DNA from: Streptomyces sclerotialus
GTDB lineage: Bacteria; Actinomycetota; Actinomycetes; Streptomycetales; Streptomycetaceae
Length of the DNA stretch: 64,000 nucleotides
Reading direction: 5' to 3'
NCBI GenBank assembly: GCA_000719105.1
Contig: JODX01000012.1
Span: 112,636 to 176,635 of the forward strand
Both the position numbers and the translations under genes were made by a program. Of this stretch, positions 9,296-16,802 are shown one piece after another. The stretch's first letter is position 1; each line of letters starts with the position of its first letter. The notes under the pieces are model-generated. The model did not search any database. It saw only the letters and a list, made by a program, of their open reading frames with translations, and was not told the origin of the DNA.

Positions 9296-9709
9296 TCAGA
9301 TCCCGGACTCGGGAACGTACGTGCCGAAGGTCCACACATTGCCCTCGGCGTCCCTGGCCATGTAGTCCCGGGAGCCGTAGTCCTGGTCCGTCGGGGGCAT
9401 CAGGACCTCCGCGCCGTGCTCCACGGCCTGCTGGTGGTGTGCGTCCACGTCGTCCACCACGACGTACACCCCGACGGGACCGGCGCCCTTCATGGCGTTG
9501 TCGAAGGCGCTGCCGCTGCCCTTCGAGCCGAGCATCACCGCGCCGTTGCCCTGTGCCAGCTCGGCGTGCAGCACCTGGCCGTCCTCGCCCTCGTACACCG
9601 ACAGCTCGGTGAAGCCGAAGGCCTCCGTGAGCTGTTTGACCGCGGCCTTCGCGTCCGCGTAGAGCAGCGTCGGGTAGATGCTCGGACGCCCGCCCTCCAT
9701 GCCCGCCAT
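9296..9709 (-). CDS. VOC family (glyoxalase/bleomycin-resistance-like) protein
   Basis: 137 residues from ATG 9709 (MAGMEGGRPSIYPTL); GAGGGAG lies 8 bases upstream, which favours it over the longer frame to 9790. Paired beta-alpha-beta-beta-beta modules are visible: YPTLLYADAKAAVKQLTEAFGF, then VVVDDVDAHHQQAVEHGAEV and the closing YMARDAEGNVWTFGTY with the metal-ligand-type glutamate replaced by EGNVWTFG seen in PhnB-like members. Probably a small-molecule binding or lyase/dioxygenase-type protein; the substrate is unknown. Divergent from the ABC-F gene. Confidence 0.82.
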   Translation of the reverse strand: MAGMEGGRPSIYPTLLYADAKAAVKQLTEAFGFTELSVYEGEDGQVLHAELAQGNGAVMLGSKGSGSAFDNAMKGAGPVGVYVVVDDVDAHHQQAVEHGAEVLMPPTDQDYGSRDYMARDAEGNVWTFGTYVPESGI

Positions 9710-9884
9710 ACCGATCACTCCCTCTGACCCGGCGGCCGCGGTGGCAGCGCCGGACATCGCCGGAATACGACCTGGCGCCCAGTCTGGCACCCGCCACCGA
9801 CAACGCCCCCCGGCCGCCCTCCCCAGTGACCGAGACCACTCCGTCCTGCCCGGCCGGGAAGGAAAACCGCTTGCTGCCCCCGGT

Positions 9885-9890
9885 TAGAAT
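9885..9890 (+). promoter_or_regulatory. -10 element TAGAAT for a leaderless transcript
   Basis: TAGAAT is followed by 7 bases and then the ATG of the 7-codon leader ORF, so +1 would fall on or next to the A of ATG. No good -35 hexamer is visible at 17-19 bases upstream. The site is in the 188-base interval between the divergent VOC and ABC-F genes. Confidence 0.55.
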
Positions 9891-9897
9891 CGGCCTC

Positions 9898-9921
9898 ATG
9901 GCCATTCTCCTCGCGCATTAG
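9898..9921 (+). CDS. Putative 7-residue leader peptide (MAILLAH) upstream of ABC-F gene
   Basis: ATG GCC ATT CTC CTC GCG CAT TAG: a complete seven-residue ORF 61 bases before the ABC-F start. It has no Shine-Dalgarno but sits at the predicted transcription start, the arrangement of a leaderless leader ORF. Antibiotic-responsive ABC-F genes are often controlled by ribosome stalling on such short upstream ORFs. The reading here is inference from position and the hydrophobic Ile-Leu-Leu content; no alternative hairpins were computed. Confidence 0.45.
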   Translation: MAILLAH

Positions 9922-9982
9922 ACGGCGTGTCCGCCCTCAGCCGCCCACCCCGTCGTCAACGACCCTGCCCGGGAGTCTGTCC

Positions 9983-11581
9983 GTGATCTCCGCCTCCGGT
10001 ATCGAGCTGCGCGCCGGTGCCCGCATCCTCATCGAGAACGCCACCTTCCGTGTCGCCAAGGGCGACCGCATCGGTCTGGTCGGCCGCAACGGCGCCGGCA
10101 AGACCACCCTGACGAAGGTCCTCGCGGGCGAGGGCATCCCCGCCGCGGGCACCGTCACCCGCTCCGGCGAGGTCGGCTACCTCCCGCAGGACCCGCGCAC
10201 CGGCGACCTCGACGTGCTCGCCCGCGACCGCATCCTCTCCGCGCGCGGCCTGGACACCCTGATCCGCAAGATGCGCGAGAACGAGCAGCGCATCGCCACC
10301 GGGAAGGGCTCCACCCGCGACAAGGCGATGAAGCAGTACGAGCGCCAGGAGACGGAGTTCCTCACCAAGGGCGGGTACGCCGCCGAGGCCGAGGCCGCCA
10401 CCATCGCCGCCGCGCTCAACCTGCCCGACCGGGTGCTCGGCCAGCCGCTGCACACGCTCTCCGGCGGTCAGCGCCGCCGCGTGGAGCTCGCCCGCATCCT
10501 GTTCTCCGACGCGGACACCCTGCTGCTCGACGAGCCGACGAACCACCTCGACGCCGACTCGATCATCTGGCTGCGCGACTATCTGAAGACCTACCGCGGC
10601 GGCTTCATCGTCATCTCCCACGACGTCGACCTGGTCGAGACGGTCGTCAACAAGGTGTTCTACCTGGACGCCAACCGCTCCCAGATCGACGTCTACAACA
10701 TGGGCTGGAAGCTCTACCAGCAGCAGCGCGAGGCCGACGAGAAGCGCCGCAAGCGCGAGCGGCAGAACGCCGAGAAGAAGGCCGCCGCCCTGAACGCGCA
10801 GGCCGACAAGATGCGCGCCAAGGCCACCAAGACGGTCGCCGCGCAGAACATGGCCCGCCGCGCCGAGCGCCTGCTGTCCGGCCTGGAGGAGGTCCGCCAG
10901 CAGGACAAGGTGGCCAAGCTGCGCTTCCCCGAGCCCTCGCCCTGCGGGAAGACCCCGCTCATGGCGGAGGGCCTGTCGAAGTCGTACGGCTCGCTGGAGA
11001 TCTTCACCGACGTCGACCTGGCCATCGACAAGGGCTCCCGGGTCGTCATCCTCGGCCTCAACGGCGCCGGCAAGACCACCCTGCTGCGACTGCTGGGAGG
11101 CGTCGAGCAGCCCGACACCGGCTCCGTCGTGCCCGGCCACGGCCTCAAGCTCGGCTACTACGCGCAGGAGCACGAGACCCTCGACCCCGACCGCACCGTG
11201 CTGGAGAACATGCGCTCGGCCGCGCCCGACATGGACCTGGTCGAGGTCCGCAAGGTGCTCGGCTCGTTCCTGTTCTCCGGCGACGACGTCGACAAGCCGG
11301 CCGGCGTCCTCTCCGGCGGCGAGAAGACCCGTCTGGCCCTCGCCACGCTCGTCGTGTCGTCGGCCAACGTGCTGCTCCTCGACGAGCCGACCAACAACCT
11401 CGACCCGGCCAGCCGCGAGGAGATCCTCGGCGCGCTGCGCACCTACAAGGGCGCGGTCGTGCTGGTCACGCACGACGAGGGCGCCGTCGAGGCGCTCCAG
11501 CCGGAGCGGATCATCCTGCTCCCGGACGGCATCGAGGACCTCTGGGGCGCCGGCTACGCGGACCTCGTGGCCCTCGCCTGA
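9983..11581 (+). CDS. ABC-F family ATPase (ribosome-associated, EttA/antibiotic-resistance type)
   Basis: 532 residues from GTG 9983 (GGGAG 9 bases upstream). Two ABC domains without membrane segments: Walker A GRNGAGKTT near residue 34 and GLNGAGKTT near 357; signatures LSGGQRRR and LSGGEKTR; Walker B LLLDEPTNHLD and LLLDEPTNNLD. Between them is the long charged coiled-coil P-site tRNA-interaction linker (QQQREADEKRRKRERQNAEKK onward), the hallmark of ABC-F translation factors. It should bind the ribosomal E site and act on stalled or drug-bound ribosomes. The 7-codon leader ORF upstream hints at induced expression. Which substrate drug or stall it relieves cannot be told. Confidence 0.92.
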   Translation: MISASGIELRAGARILIENATFRVAKGDRIGLVGRNGAGKTTLTKVLAGEGIPAAGTVTRSGEVGYLPQDPRTGDLDVLARDRILSARGLDTLIRKMRENEQRIATGKGSTRDKAMKQYERQETEFLTKGGYAAEAEAATIAAALNLPDRVLGQPLHTLSGGQRRRVELARILFSDADTLLLDEPTNHLDADSIIWLRDYLKTYRGGFIVISHDVDLVETVVNKVFYLDANRSQIDVYNMGWKLYQQQREADEKRRKRERQNAEKKAAALNAQADKMRAKATKTVAAQNMARRAERLLSGLEEVRQQDKVAKLRFPEPSPCGKTPLMAEGLSKSYGSLEIFTDVDLAIDKGSRVVILGLNGAGKTTLLRLLGGVEQPDTGSVVPGHGLKLGYYAQEHETLDPDRTVLENMRSAAPDMDLVEVRKVLGSFLFSGDDVDKPAGVLSGGEKTRLALATLVVSSANVLLLDEPTNNLDPASREEILGALRTYKGAVVLVTHDEGAVEALQPERIILLPDGIEDLWGAGYADLVALA

Positions 11582-11751
11582 GCCGGAGGGGGTCGCGCGC
11601 CCGAGCCGGAGAGGACCGCGCAAAAGGACCGGGCGCGGTCACGTCCGCTTGCTCGAATGACTGATCCACTGCGTATGGATCATTCGGCCGATCCGTGATC
11701 CATCATCTGTGTGAGATCTCCTCGTACCCGGGTGTGTTCACCACCGATTTC
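11582..11751. other. Intergenic, relatively AT-rich, clustered GATCC/GGATC motifs
   Basis: Between the ABC-F and HTH genes. At about 11656-11702 there is an imperfect hairpin (CGAATGA..GATCC / GGATCATTCG) followed by two more GATCC copies. This might be a terminator remnant or a regulator site. No coding frame is supportable. Confidence 0.4.
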
Positions 11752-11786
11752 ACGGCCGGGCCCTCCCATAGCGGGGGCCCGGCCGT
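11752..11786. terminator. Strong GC hairpin terminator
   Basis: ACGGCCGGGCCC (11752-11763) pairs perfectly with GGGCCCGGCCGT (11775-11786) over an 11-base loop. It lies 170 bases after the ABC-F stop and before the HTH gene. Confidence 0.65.
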
Positions 11787-11987
11787 CGCGCGTCGCTGAC
11801 CTGCCAATTCTCGGGGAAGTCCGTTCGGCCCTGCGGACATCCACGCGCGGAATTCCTTATTCCACTCGTGAGTACGCACTCCCGTCGTCACAACCTTGTC
11901 TTACGGACCTTGCCGAATGGGTGGCCATCGGGCTCCGGAGGGGTGATCATGAGGAGACCAGAGCGCACTTCCCATGAGGAGGCACGG

Positions 11988-12209
11988 GTGGCCGAGACTC
12001 TGAAGAAGGGCAGCCGGGTGACCGGCGCCGCGCGCGACAAGCTCGCGGCAGACCTGAAGAAGAAGTACGACTCCGGTGCGAGCATTCGGGCACTGGCCGA
12101 GGAAACCGGCCGCTCGTATGGCTTCGTCCACCGGATGCTCAGCGAGTCGGGCGTCACGCTGCGGGGACGCGGCGGGGCGACGCGGGGCAAGAAGGCCCAG
12201 TCGGCCTGA
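11988..12209 (+). CDS. Small helix-turn-helix DNA-binding protein
   Basis: 73 residues from GTG 11988, which has an excellent GAGGAGG five bases upstream. The ORF starting earlier at 11868/11949 lacks this. The sequence is basic: a Lys/Arg-rich head (ETLKKGSRVTGAARDKLAADL) then a clear HTH, YDSGASIRALAEETGRSYGF followed by VHRMLSESGVTLRGRGG, and a basic tail. Highly conserved in Streptomyces and annotated only as HTH-domain protein. The HTH resembles resolvase/Lsr2-type C-terminal heads, so nucleoid or local regulatory binding is possible. The flanking terminators make it monocistronic. Confidence 0.88.
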   Translation: MAETLKKGSRVTGAARDKLAADLKKKYDSGASIRALAEETGRSYGFVHRMLSESGVTLRGRGGATRGKKAQSA

Positions 12210-12239
12210 CACCGGGCGGCCCCTCGTCTTCGACGGTGG

Positions 12240-12271
12240 CCACCCGGTCGGTCGGACGACCGGCCGGGTGG
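12240..12271 (+). terminator. Near-perfect 15-bp hairpin after HTH gene
   Basis: CCACCCGGTCGGTCG pairs with CGACCGGCCGGGTGG (one G-T wobble) around a two-base loop, 31 bases after the stop and followed by GTTACT. Terminator of the small HTH gene. Confidence 0.7.
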
Positions 12272-12348
12272 TTACTGTGCAGTCACTTACGGACGCCGTC
12301 GTGCGCAACGTACGGCGTCCATCCGACCGCACCCATCGGAGGCGCCCC

Positions 12349-13152
12349 ATGGCTTCGCCCGACCAGGACCTCGCTCCTGTTCTCGACAAGGACGGCGTAC
12401 GGCTCACCGTCGACGACGCGATCGCCACGGTGACCCTGACCAACCCCGCCAAGCGCAACGCGCAGAGCCCCGCTCTGTGGCGCACGCTCGCCGAGGTCGG
12501 CCGGGTGCTGCCGGGCTCCGTCCGGGTGGTCGTCCTGCGCGCCGAGGGCAAGTCGTTCTCGGCGGGGCTCGACCGGCAGATGTTCACACCGGAGGGCATA
12601 GCGGGCGAGCCGTCGTTCACCGATCTCGCACGCGGCGGCGATGCCGGGATCGACGCGGCCATCGCCGGGTTCCAGGAGGCATTCACCTGGTGGCGGCGGT
12701 CCGACATCGTGTCCATCGCCGCCGTGCAGGGACACGCCATCGGCGCGGGCTTCCAACTCGCGCTCGCCTGCGATCTGCGCGTCGTCGCCGACGACGTGCA
12801 GTTCGCCATGCGCGAGACCTCGCTCGGTCTCGTCCCCGACCTGACGGGCACGCACCCCCTGGTGAGCCTCGTCGGCCACGCCCGCGCGCTGGAGATCTGT
12901 CTGACCGGGCGCTTCGTCCAGGCGGACGAGGCGGTGTCCAGCGGCCTCGCCAACCTCGCCGTGCCCGCCGGGCAGCTCGACGACACCGTGCGGGACCTGG
13001 CGTCGGCCGTACTGGCCGCGCCGCGGGACGCCGTGATCGAGACCAAGGCGCTGATCCTCGGCGCCCAGGAGCGGACGTACGAGGAGCAGCGCGCCGCCGA
13101 GCGCGCCGCACAGGGCCGGCGGCTGCGGGACCTGGCGGGTCTCGGGGAGTAG
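12349..13152 (+). CDS. Enoyl-CoA hydratase/isomerase family protein
   Basis: 267 residues from ATG 12349 (CGGAGG eight bases upstream). Crotonase-fold hallmarks are present: VTLTNPAKRNAQSPAL at the CoA loop, the oxyanion-hole strand FSAGLDRQMF, and VQGHAIGAGFQLALACDLRV, the second oxyanion-hole glycine and helix. The region usually holding the first catalytic Glu reads RETSLGLVPDLTGT with Asp at the PDL(T)G position. It should hydrate or isomerise an acyl-CoA in fatty-acid or branched-chain catabolism. No partner beta-oxidation genes are adjacent, so the exact substrate is open. Confidence 0.88.
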   Translation: MASPDQDLAPVLDKDGVRLTVDDAIATVTLTNPAKRNAQSPALWRTLAEVGRVLPGSVRVVVLRAEGKSFSAGLDRQMFTPEGIAGEPSFTDLARGGDAGIDAAIAGFQEAFTWWRRSDIVSIAAVQGHAIGAGFQLALACDLRVVADDVQFAMRETSLGLVPDLTGTHPLVSLVGHARALEICLTGRFVQADEAVSSGLANLAVPAGQLDDTVRDLASAVLAAPRDAVIETKALILGAQERTYEEQRAAERAAQGRRLRDLAGLGE

Positions 13153-13180
13153 CGCCCGCGCGGGCGGGTGGAGGGGCGCT
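13151..13180. terminator. Hairpin between convergent genes
   Basis: AGCGCCC (13151-13157) and GGGCGCT (13174-13180) enclose a G-rich loop, starting at the stop codon of the enoyl-CoA hydratase and ending 4 bases before the P10-like stop. Confidence 0.5.
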
Positions 13181-13183
13181 CGC

Positions 13184-14110
13184 TCAGTCCTCCTCCGCCC
13201 GCTCCTCCGCCTGTTCCACCGCTGTGACCAGGACGGCCACCGACGGGTGGTCCGGCAGCGCACCGCCCGCCGCCGCGCGCACGGCACGTGCCACGTCCAG
13301 GGTCCGCCGCGCCGCCGCGACCGCGATCTCGACGCGGAGGTGGCGGCGCGGCAGCGCGGGGCCGGTTCCCGGTCCGGTTCCGGCGCCGGTCCCCGTCGTG
13401 CCTGTGGATCCGGTCGTCCCGAGGTGGATCGCCCGTCCGGGAGCGCCCAGTACACCGGTCAGCCGGGTCACGCCCGGAACGGCCAGCACGGCGGCGGCCA
13501 CACGGGCCTCCTCGTCGTCCCCGGGCAGGCGCTCCGGCGCCCCGGGCGACGCGGCGGAAGACTCCTGTGCGTCCTGTGCGGCAGACACCGGGGCGGGCGA
13601 CTCCTCCGGATCCCCCGGCTCCTCCTCCGGGCCGAGGCCCAGGTCCAGCAGTCCTGTCACCCGCAGGTCCACTTCGGTCACCGTCAGCCCGAGGCGTTCC
13701 GTCGCCGCCCGGGCCAGGGCCGTACGGAGACGGTCCGCCGTCGCCGGGAGGGGGGCGGAGGCCGGGGCCAGCGGGTCCGCCGAGACCCGGAACTCCACGT
13801 CGATGCGGAGCGGCCCCGGTGGCAGCGCGCTCGGCGGCGGGGGCACGGCGGGGTCGTACGACTCACCGGGGCGGGCCGGCGAGAGCCGCAGCCGGCCCGG
13901 GCACACCCCGGGCACCGAGGCGGCCACGCCGCGCAGGACCGGCCCGGCCGCCTGCTCCGTGATCCATGTGCCGTCGCGCGGGCCGCCCAGGGGGAGCACC
14001 CTGCCCGGCGCGAGGCGGCGCCGTACCGCCCGCCGGTCCACCGCCGCCGGTCCGTGTCCGTCCGAGATTGCCGCGTGCCGCTCTTGCGCGGCCCGTCCGT
14101 CCGCCGTCAT
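13184..14110 (-). CDS. P10-family-named protein (Streptomyces 'nucleopolyhedrovirus P10' type), divergent from Asp23 operon
   Basis: 308 residues from ATG 14110 (MTADGRAAQ); an ATG at 14128 adds six residues. Streptomyces genomes carry this gene beside the Asp23 cluster under the misleading name nucleopolyhedrovirus P10 family; it has no viral meaning. It has two similar Asp23-like stretches: RLAPGRVLPLGGPRDGTWIT, and later GPLRIDVEFRVSADP with LTVTEVDLRVTGLLDLGL, the beta-alpha pattern of Gls24/Asp23 domains. It is rich in Pro/Ala/Glu with no membrane segment. Divergent placement (85 bases from the Asp23 start) suggests joint regulation. Confidence 0.7.
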   Translation of the reverse strand: MTADGRAAQERHAAISDGHGPAAVDRRAVRRRLAPGRVLPLGGPRDGTWITEQAAGPVLRGVAASVPGVCPGRLRLSPARPGESYDPAVPPPPSALPPGPLRIDVEFRVSADPLAPASAPLPATADRLRTALARAATERLGLTVTEVDLRVTGLLDLGLGPEEEPGDPEESPAPVSAAQDAQESSAASPGAPERLPGDDEEARVAAAVLAVPGVTRLTGVLGAPGRAIHLGTTGSTGTTGTGAGTGPGTGPALPRRHLRVEIAVAAARRTLDVARAVRAAAGGALPDHPSVAVLVTAVEQAEERAEED

Positions 14111-14195
14111 TGCTCCAGCCTGCCGCATACGGAGCGCGCCGGTGGGCGTCCGCGCTTAATGTGGGCGGAGGAGGACGACCGGAAGGACGTACGCC

Positions 14196-14687
14196 ATGAC
14201 GGACATGTCGGAGCGGAACCGGACGGGCAAGGCCGAGGGCGAGCCGGGAACGGAAGGCGCCGCGGGCCGCAGGTCCACCCGGCGGGGCGGCGGTGACCCC
14301 GCGACCCGGGGGCGCACCACCATCGCCGACGGGGTCGTCGAGAAGATCGCCGCGCTCGCCGCACGGGACGTGGACGGCGTCCACGCCATGGGCAGCGGGC
14401 TGTCGCGGACCTTCGGCGCCGTACGGGACCGGGTGCCGGGCGGCAGCGCCAAGTCGGTCACCCGAGGGGTGAAGGCCGAGGTCGGCGAGGTGCAGACCGC
14501 GCTCGACCTCGAGGTCGTCGTCGAGTACGGCATGTCCATCTCGGATGTGGCCCGCGCCGTACGCGAGAACGTCATCGCCGCCGTCGAGCGCATGACCGGG
14601 CTCGAGGTCGTCGAGGTCAACATCGCCGTCAGCGATGTGAAGCTGCCCGACGAAGAGGAAGAGGAGCCGGAGTCCCGGCTGCAGTGA
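14196..14687 (+). CDS. Asp23/Gls24 family envelope stress response protein
   Basis: 163 residues. A polar 35-residue head precedes the Asp23 domain (TTIADGVVEKIAALAARDVDG to EVVEVNIAVSDVKLP), with the family start IADGVVEKIAA and the conserved LEVVVEYGMSISDVARAVRE. It ends with an acidic DEEEEEPESR tail. Asp23 proteins are abundant, membrane-associated through AmaP, and linked to cell-envelope stress. First gene of a tightly packed five-gene run (14196-16794). In the ATG region AGGACGTACGCC provides a weak ribosome site. Confidence 0.9.
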   Translation: MTDMSERNRTGKAEGEPGTEGAAGRRSTRRGGGDPATRGRTTIADGVVEKIAALAARDVDGVHAMGSGLSRTFGAVRDRVPGGSAKSVTRGVKAEVGEVQTALDLEVVVEYGMSISDVARAVRENVIAAVERMTGLEVVEVNIAVSDVKLPDEEEEEPESRLQ

Positions 14688-14726
14688 TCCCGCCCGGCAC
14701 CGGACCGAACCGCTGAGGAGCACAGC

Positions 14727-14912
14727 ATGAGCATGGCCGTGGTCGGCATGATCGCCGGAATGGTGCTGGGTTTCGCCGGGTACTTCGGCGGATTCGGCGC
14801 CTTTCTGCTGGTGGCCGCCCTGGGAGCGGTCGGCTTCGGCGTCGGCCGGTATCTGGAGGGGGACCTGGACGTCGGTGCCTTCTTCCGGACCCGTGACGAC
14901 CGGCGCCGGTGA
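14727..14912 (+). CDS. Small membrane protein (DUF2273-like)
   Basis: 61 residues with two hydrophobic helices (VVGMIAGMVLGFAGYFGGFG and AFLLVAALGAVGFGVGRYL) and a charged tail DVGAFFRTRDDRRR. DUF2273 proteins sit in Asp23 operons in Firmicutes and Actinobacteria, and this one has the same place and size. GAGGAGC lies 8 bases before ATG. It probably anchors or organises the Asp23 complex at the membrane. The next gene starts inside its 3' end. Confidence 0.8.
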   Translation: MSMAVVGMIAGMVLGFAGYFGGFGAFLLVAALGAVGFGVGRYLEGDLDVGAFFRTRDDRRR

Positions 14913-15456
14913 CGGACGCCTCGTGGGCAGCGGCGGCCGAGAGGACGGTTCCGGACTTTCCGTCGACGACGGCGGCGGTCCCGGACTCCCCGTAGGTTCC
15001 GGACATCCCGGAAGCACCGGACATCCCGGGGGCCCAGAACGTCCCGGCGAGGGTCCGGGTGCGCCGTCCGCCGTCGCTCCGGCCGAACGCGGCGCGACCC
15101 GGATCGCCGACGGGGTCTACGCGAAGATCGCGGCCCAGGCGGCGCGCGAGGCACTGGGACGACCGGTGCCGGAGGCCGCGCCCCCGCACGCCTCCGTCAC
15201 CGTCCGGCCCCGGCCCGCCTCCGGGGACGCCGGCCTCGCCCGGGACGGGGCGGCTCCCGTCACGACCGTGCACGTCCGCATCGGTGTCGAACTCGACTAC
15301 CCGACCGACATCGGCGGCCGGTGCGCCGCCGTGCGCCGCCGGGTCGCCGAGCGGGTGGAGGGGCTGACGGGGGCGGAGGTACGGGAGGTGGCCGTCCGCG
15401 TGGAGCAGTTGCACCGTGCGTACGCATCCGGCGCGGCACAGGGGAGGACGCGATGA
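14893..15456 (+). CDS. Second Asp23/Gls24-like protein with low-complexity head
   Basis: 187 residues if started at GTG 14893, overlapping the previous stop by 20 bases; 14875 is an alternative. The N-terminal about 55 residues are Gly/Ser/Pro-rich with a GHPGSTGHPG-type repeat. The domain then resumes with the Asp23 start ATRIADGVYAKIAAQAAREA, and later TTVHVRIGVELDYPTDIGGR, EVREVAVRVEQLH. The insertion of about 40 residues after AAREALGRPV makes it divergent from the first copy. Translationally coupled to the DUF6286 gene by an ATGA overlap. Confidence 0.8.
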   Translation: MTTGAGDGRLVGSGGREDGSGLSVDDGGGPGLPVGSGHPGSTGHPGGPERPGEGPGAPSAVAPAERGATRIADGVYAKIAAQAAREALGRPVPEAAPPHASVTVRPRPASGDAGLARDGAAPVTTVHVRIGVELDYPTDIGGRCAAVRRRVAERVEGLTGAEVREVAVRVEQLHRAYASGAAQGRTR

Positions 15457-16196
15457 GCGAGCCCCGCGGCCCGGAGGGCACCGGCGCCGACGGCACCCGG
15501 CCGCCGCCGGTCATGGAGAAGGCACCGGGCGGCGCACCCGGCCGGGCCGTCGATCCCGGCGGGGCCGTGCAGCCTGCTGCACCCGTGCAGGAGGCGTCCG
15601 CCGCCGGTCCCGAGCCGGGGCCCGCCACCGGCCTGGAGGACGGCCGGGAACGGCGCTTCTGGTCCGCGCGGCGCGTTCCCGCGGCCGTGCTCGCCCTGCT
15701 GCTCCTCGCCGGTACGGGCCTCCTGCTGTACGACATCGCCGCCGTCCGCGCCGGCCGGACCGCCATGGCCTGGCGCCGGGCCCTCGCCCGTGAGCTCGCC
15801 GCACGGCCCCTCGACGACACCTGGGTGCTCGTCGGCGCCGGGATCGCCGCAGTCCTCGGGCTGTGGCTGCTGGTGCTCGCGGTGACGCCCGGCCTGCGCC
15901 GCGTGCTGCCGATGCGGCGCGTCCACCCGCACGTCCGGGCCGGACTGCACCGGGACGCCGCCGCCCTGGTGCTGCGCGACCGGGCCATGGAGGTGGCGGG
16001 GGTACGGGACGTCCGGGTCCGGGTCCGGCGCACCAAGGCCGACGTACGGGCCGTCGCGCACTTCCGGGAGCTCGACGAGGTCCGAGCCGATCTCGGCAGC
16101 GTGCTCGCCGACGGCGTCCGGGAGCTCGGGCTCTCCCGGCCGCTCAGGCTCGGCGTGCGGGTGCGGCGCCCGGGACGGAAGGGCGAGGGCCGGTGA
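15453..16196 (+). CDS. DUF6286 domain-containing membrane protein
   Basis: 247 residues from ATG 15453 (ATGA overlap with the previous stop; GGGGAGGA upstream). A Pro/Gly-rich cytosolic head of about 65 residues precedes two membrane spans (VPAAVLALLLLAGTGLLLYDI and DTWVLVGAGIAAVLGLWLLVL). A soluble tail follows with VHPHVRAGLHRDAAALVLRD, DVRVRVRRTKADVRAVAHF. This architecture is typical of DUF6286 proteins in actinobacterial Asp23 clusters. The tail resembles the AmaP/Asp23 fold, suggesting an assembly partner at the membrane; no catalytic motif is seen. Confidence 0.85.
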   Translation: MSEPRGPEGTGADGTRPPPVMEKAPGGAPGRAVDPGGAVQPAAPVQEASAAGPEPGPATGLEDGRERRFWSARRVPAAVLALLLLAGTGLLLYDIAAVRAGRTAMAWRRALARELAARPLDDTWVLVGAGIAAVLGLWLLVLAVTPGLRRVLPMRRVHPHVRAGLHRDAAALVLRDRAMEVAGVRDVRVRVRRTKADVRAVAHFRELDEVRADLGSVLADGVRELGLSRPLRLGVRVRRPGRKGEGR

Positions 16197-16215
16197 ACGG
16201 AAGGGGTGAGTGCCG

Positions 16216-16794
16216 GTGATCAGGACGGTCAACCGGGTGCTGCTGGGGCTCGCCGGGCTGCTGCTCCTGGCGGCGGGCGGGTCCGTGCTCGCCGTCGGCC
16301 TCGGTGTGCGGCCGCCCTCGTGGTGGGTGTACGACGGGCGGCACGATGTCCTGCTCGACGACGCCGCACGGACGCGCTGGCGGGACGCCGGCTGGTGGTG
16401 GCCGGCCGTGATCGCCGCACTCGCCGTGCTGGCGCTGCTCCTGCTGTGGTGGCTGGCCGCCGTGCTGCGCCGGCGCCGGCTCGACGAGGTCCTCGTGGAC
16501 ACCGGCGACGGCGCGGGCGCCCTGCTGCACGGCCGGGCTTTGGAGGACGTCCTCGCGGGCGAGGCGGAGGAACTCCCCGGAGTCGCGCGCGCCCGGGTGC
16601 GGCTGACCGGACGGCGCCGCGCCCCCGGGACGCGGATGCGGCTCCTGCTGGAACCGCACGCGGACCCCGGGGAGGCGTTGCGCGGCGTCACCACGCAGGC
16701 GCTCGCGCACGCCCGGGACTCCACCGGGGCGGCCGCCCTCCCCGCCGAGGTACGGCTCCGGGCGGCGGGCCACCGGGCGGAACGGGTGAGCTGA
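16216..16794 (+). CDS. amaP: Alkaline-shock-response membrane anchor protein AmaP
   Basis: 192 residues from GTG 16216 (GGAAGGGG nine bases upstream); GTG 16210 would be too near this site. Two membrane helices (VNRVLLGLAGLLLLAAGGSVLAV and AVIAALAVLALLLLWWLAA) flank a Trp-rich extracytoplasmic loop. A cytosolic tail with RLDEVLVDTGDGAGALLHGR, VARARVRLTGRRRAPG matches AmaP. AmaP anchors Asp23 at the membrane in Firmicutes; here it closes the operon. Convergent with the SDR gene, only 8 bases apart. Confidence 0.85.
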   Translation: MIRTVNRVLLGLAGLLLLAAGGSVLAVGLGVRPPSWWVYDGRHDVLLDDAARTRWRDAGWWWPAVIAALAVLALLLLWWLAAVLRRRRLDEVLVDTGDGAGALLHGRALEDVLAGEAEELPGVARARVRLTGRRRAPGTRMRLLLEPHADPGEALRGVTTQALAHARDSTGAAALPAEVRLRAAGHRAERVS

Positions 16795-16802
16795 GCAGCC
16801 GC

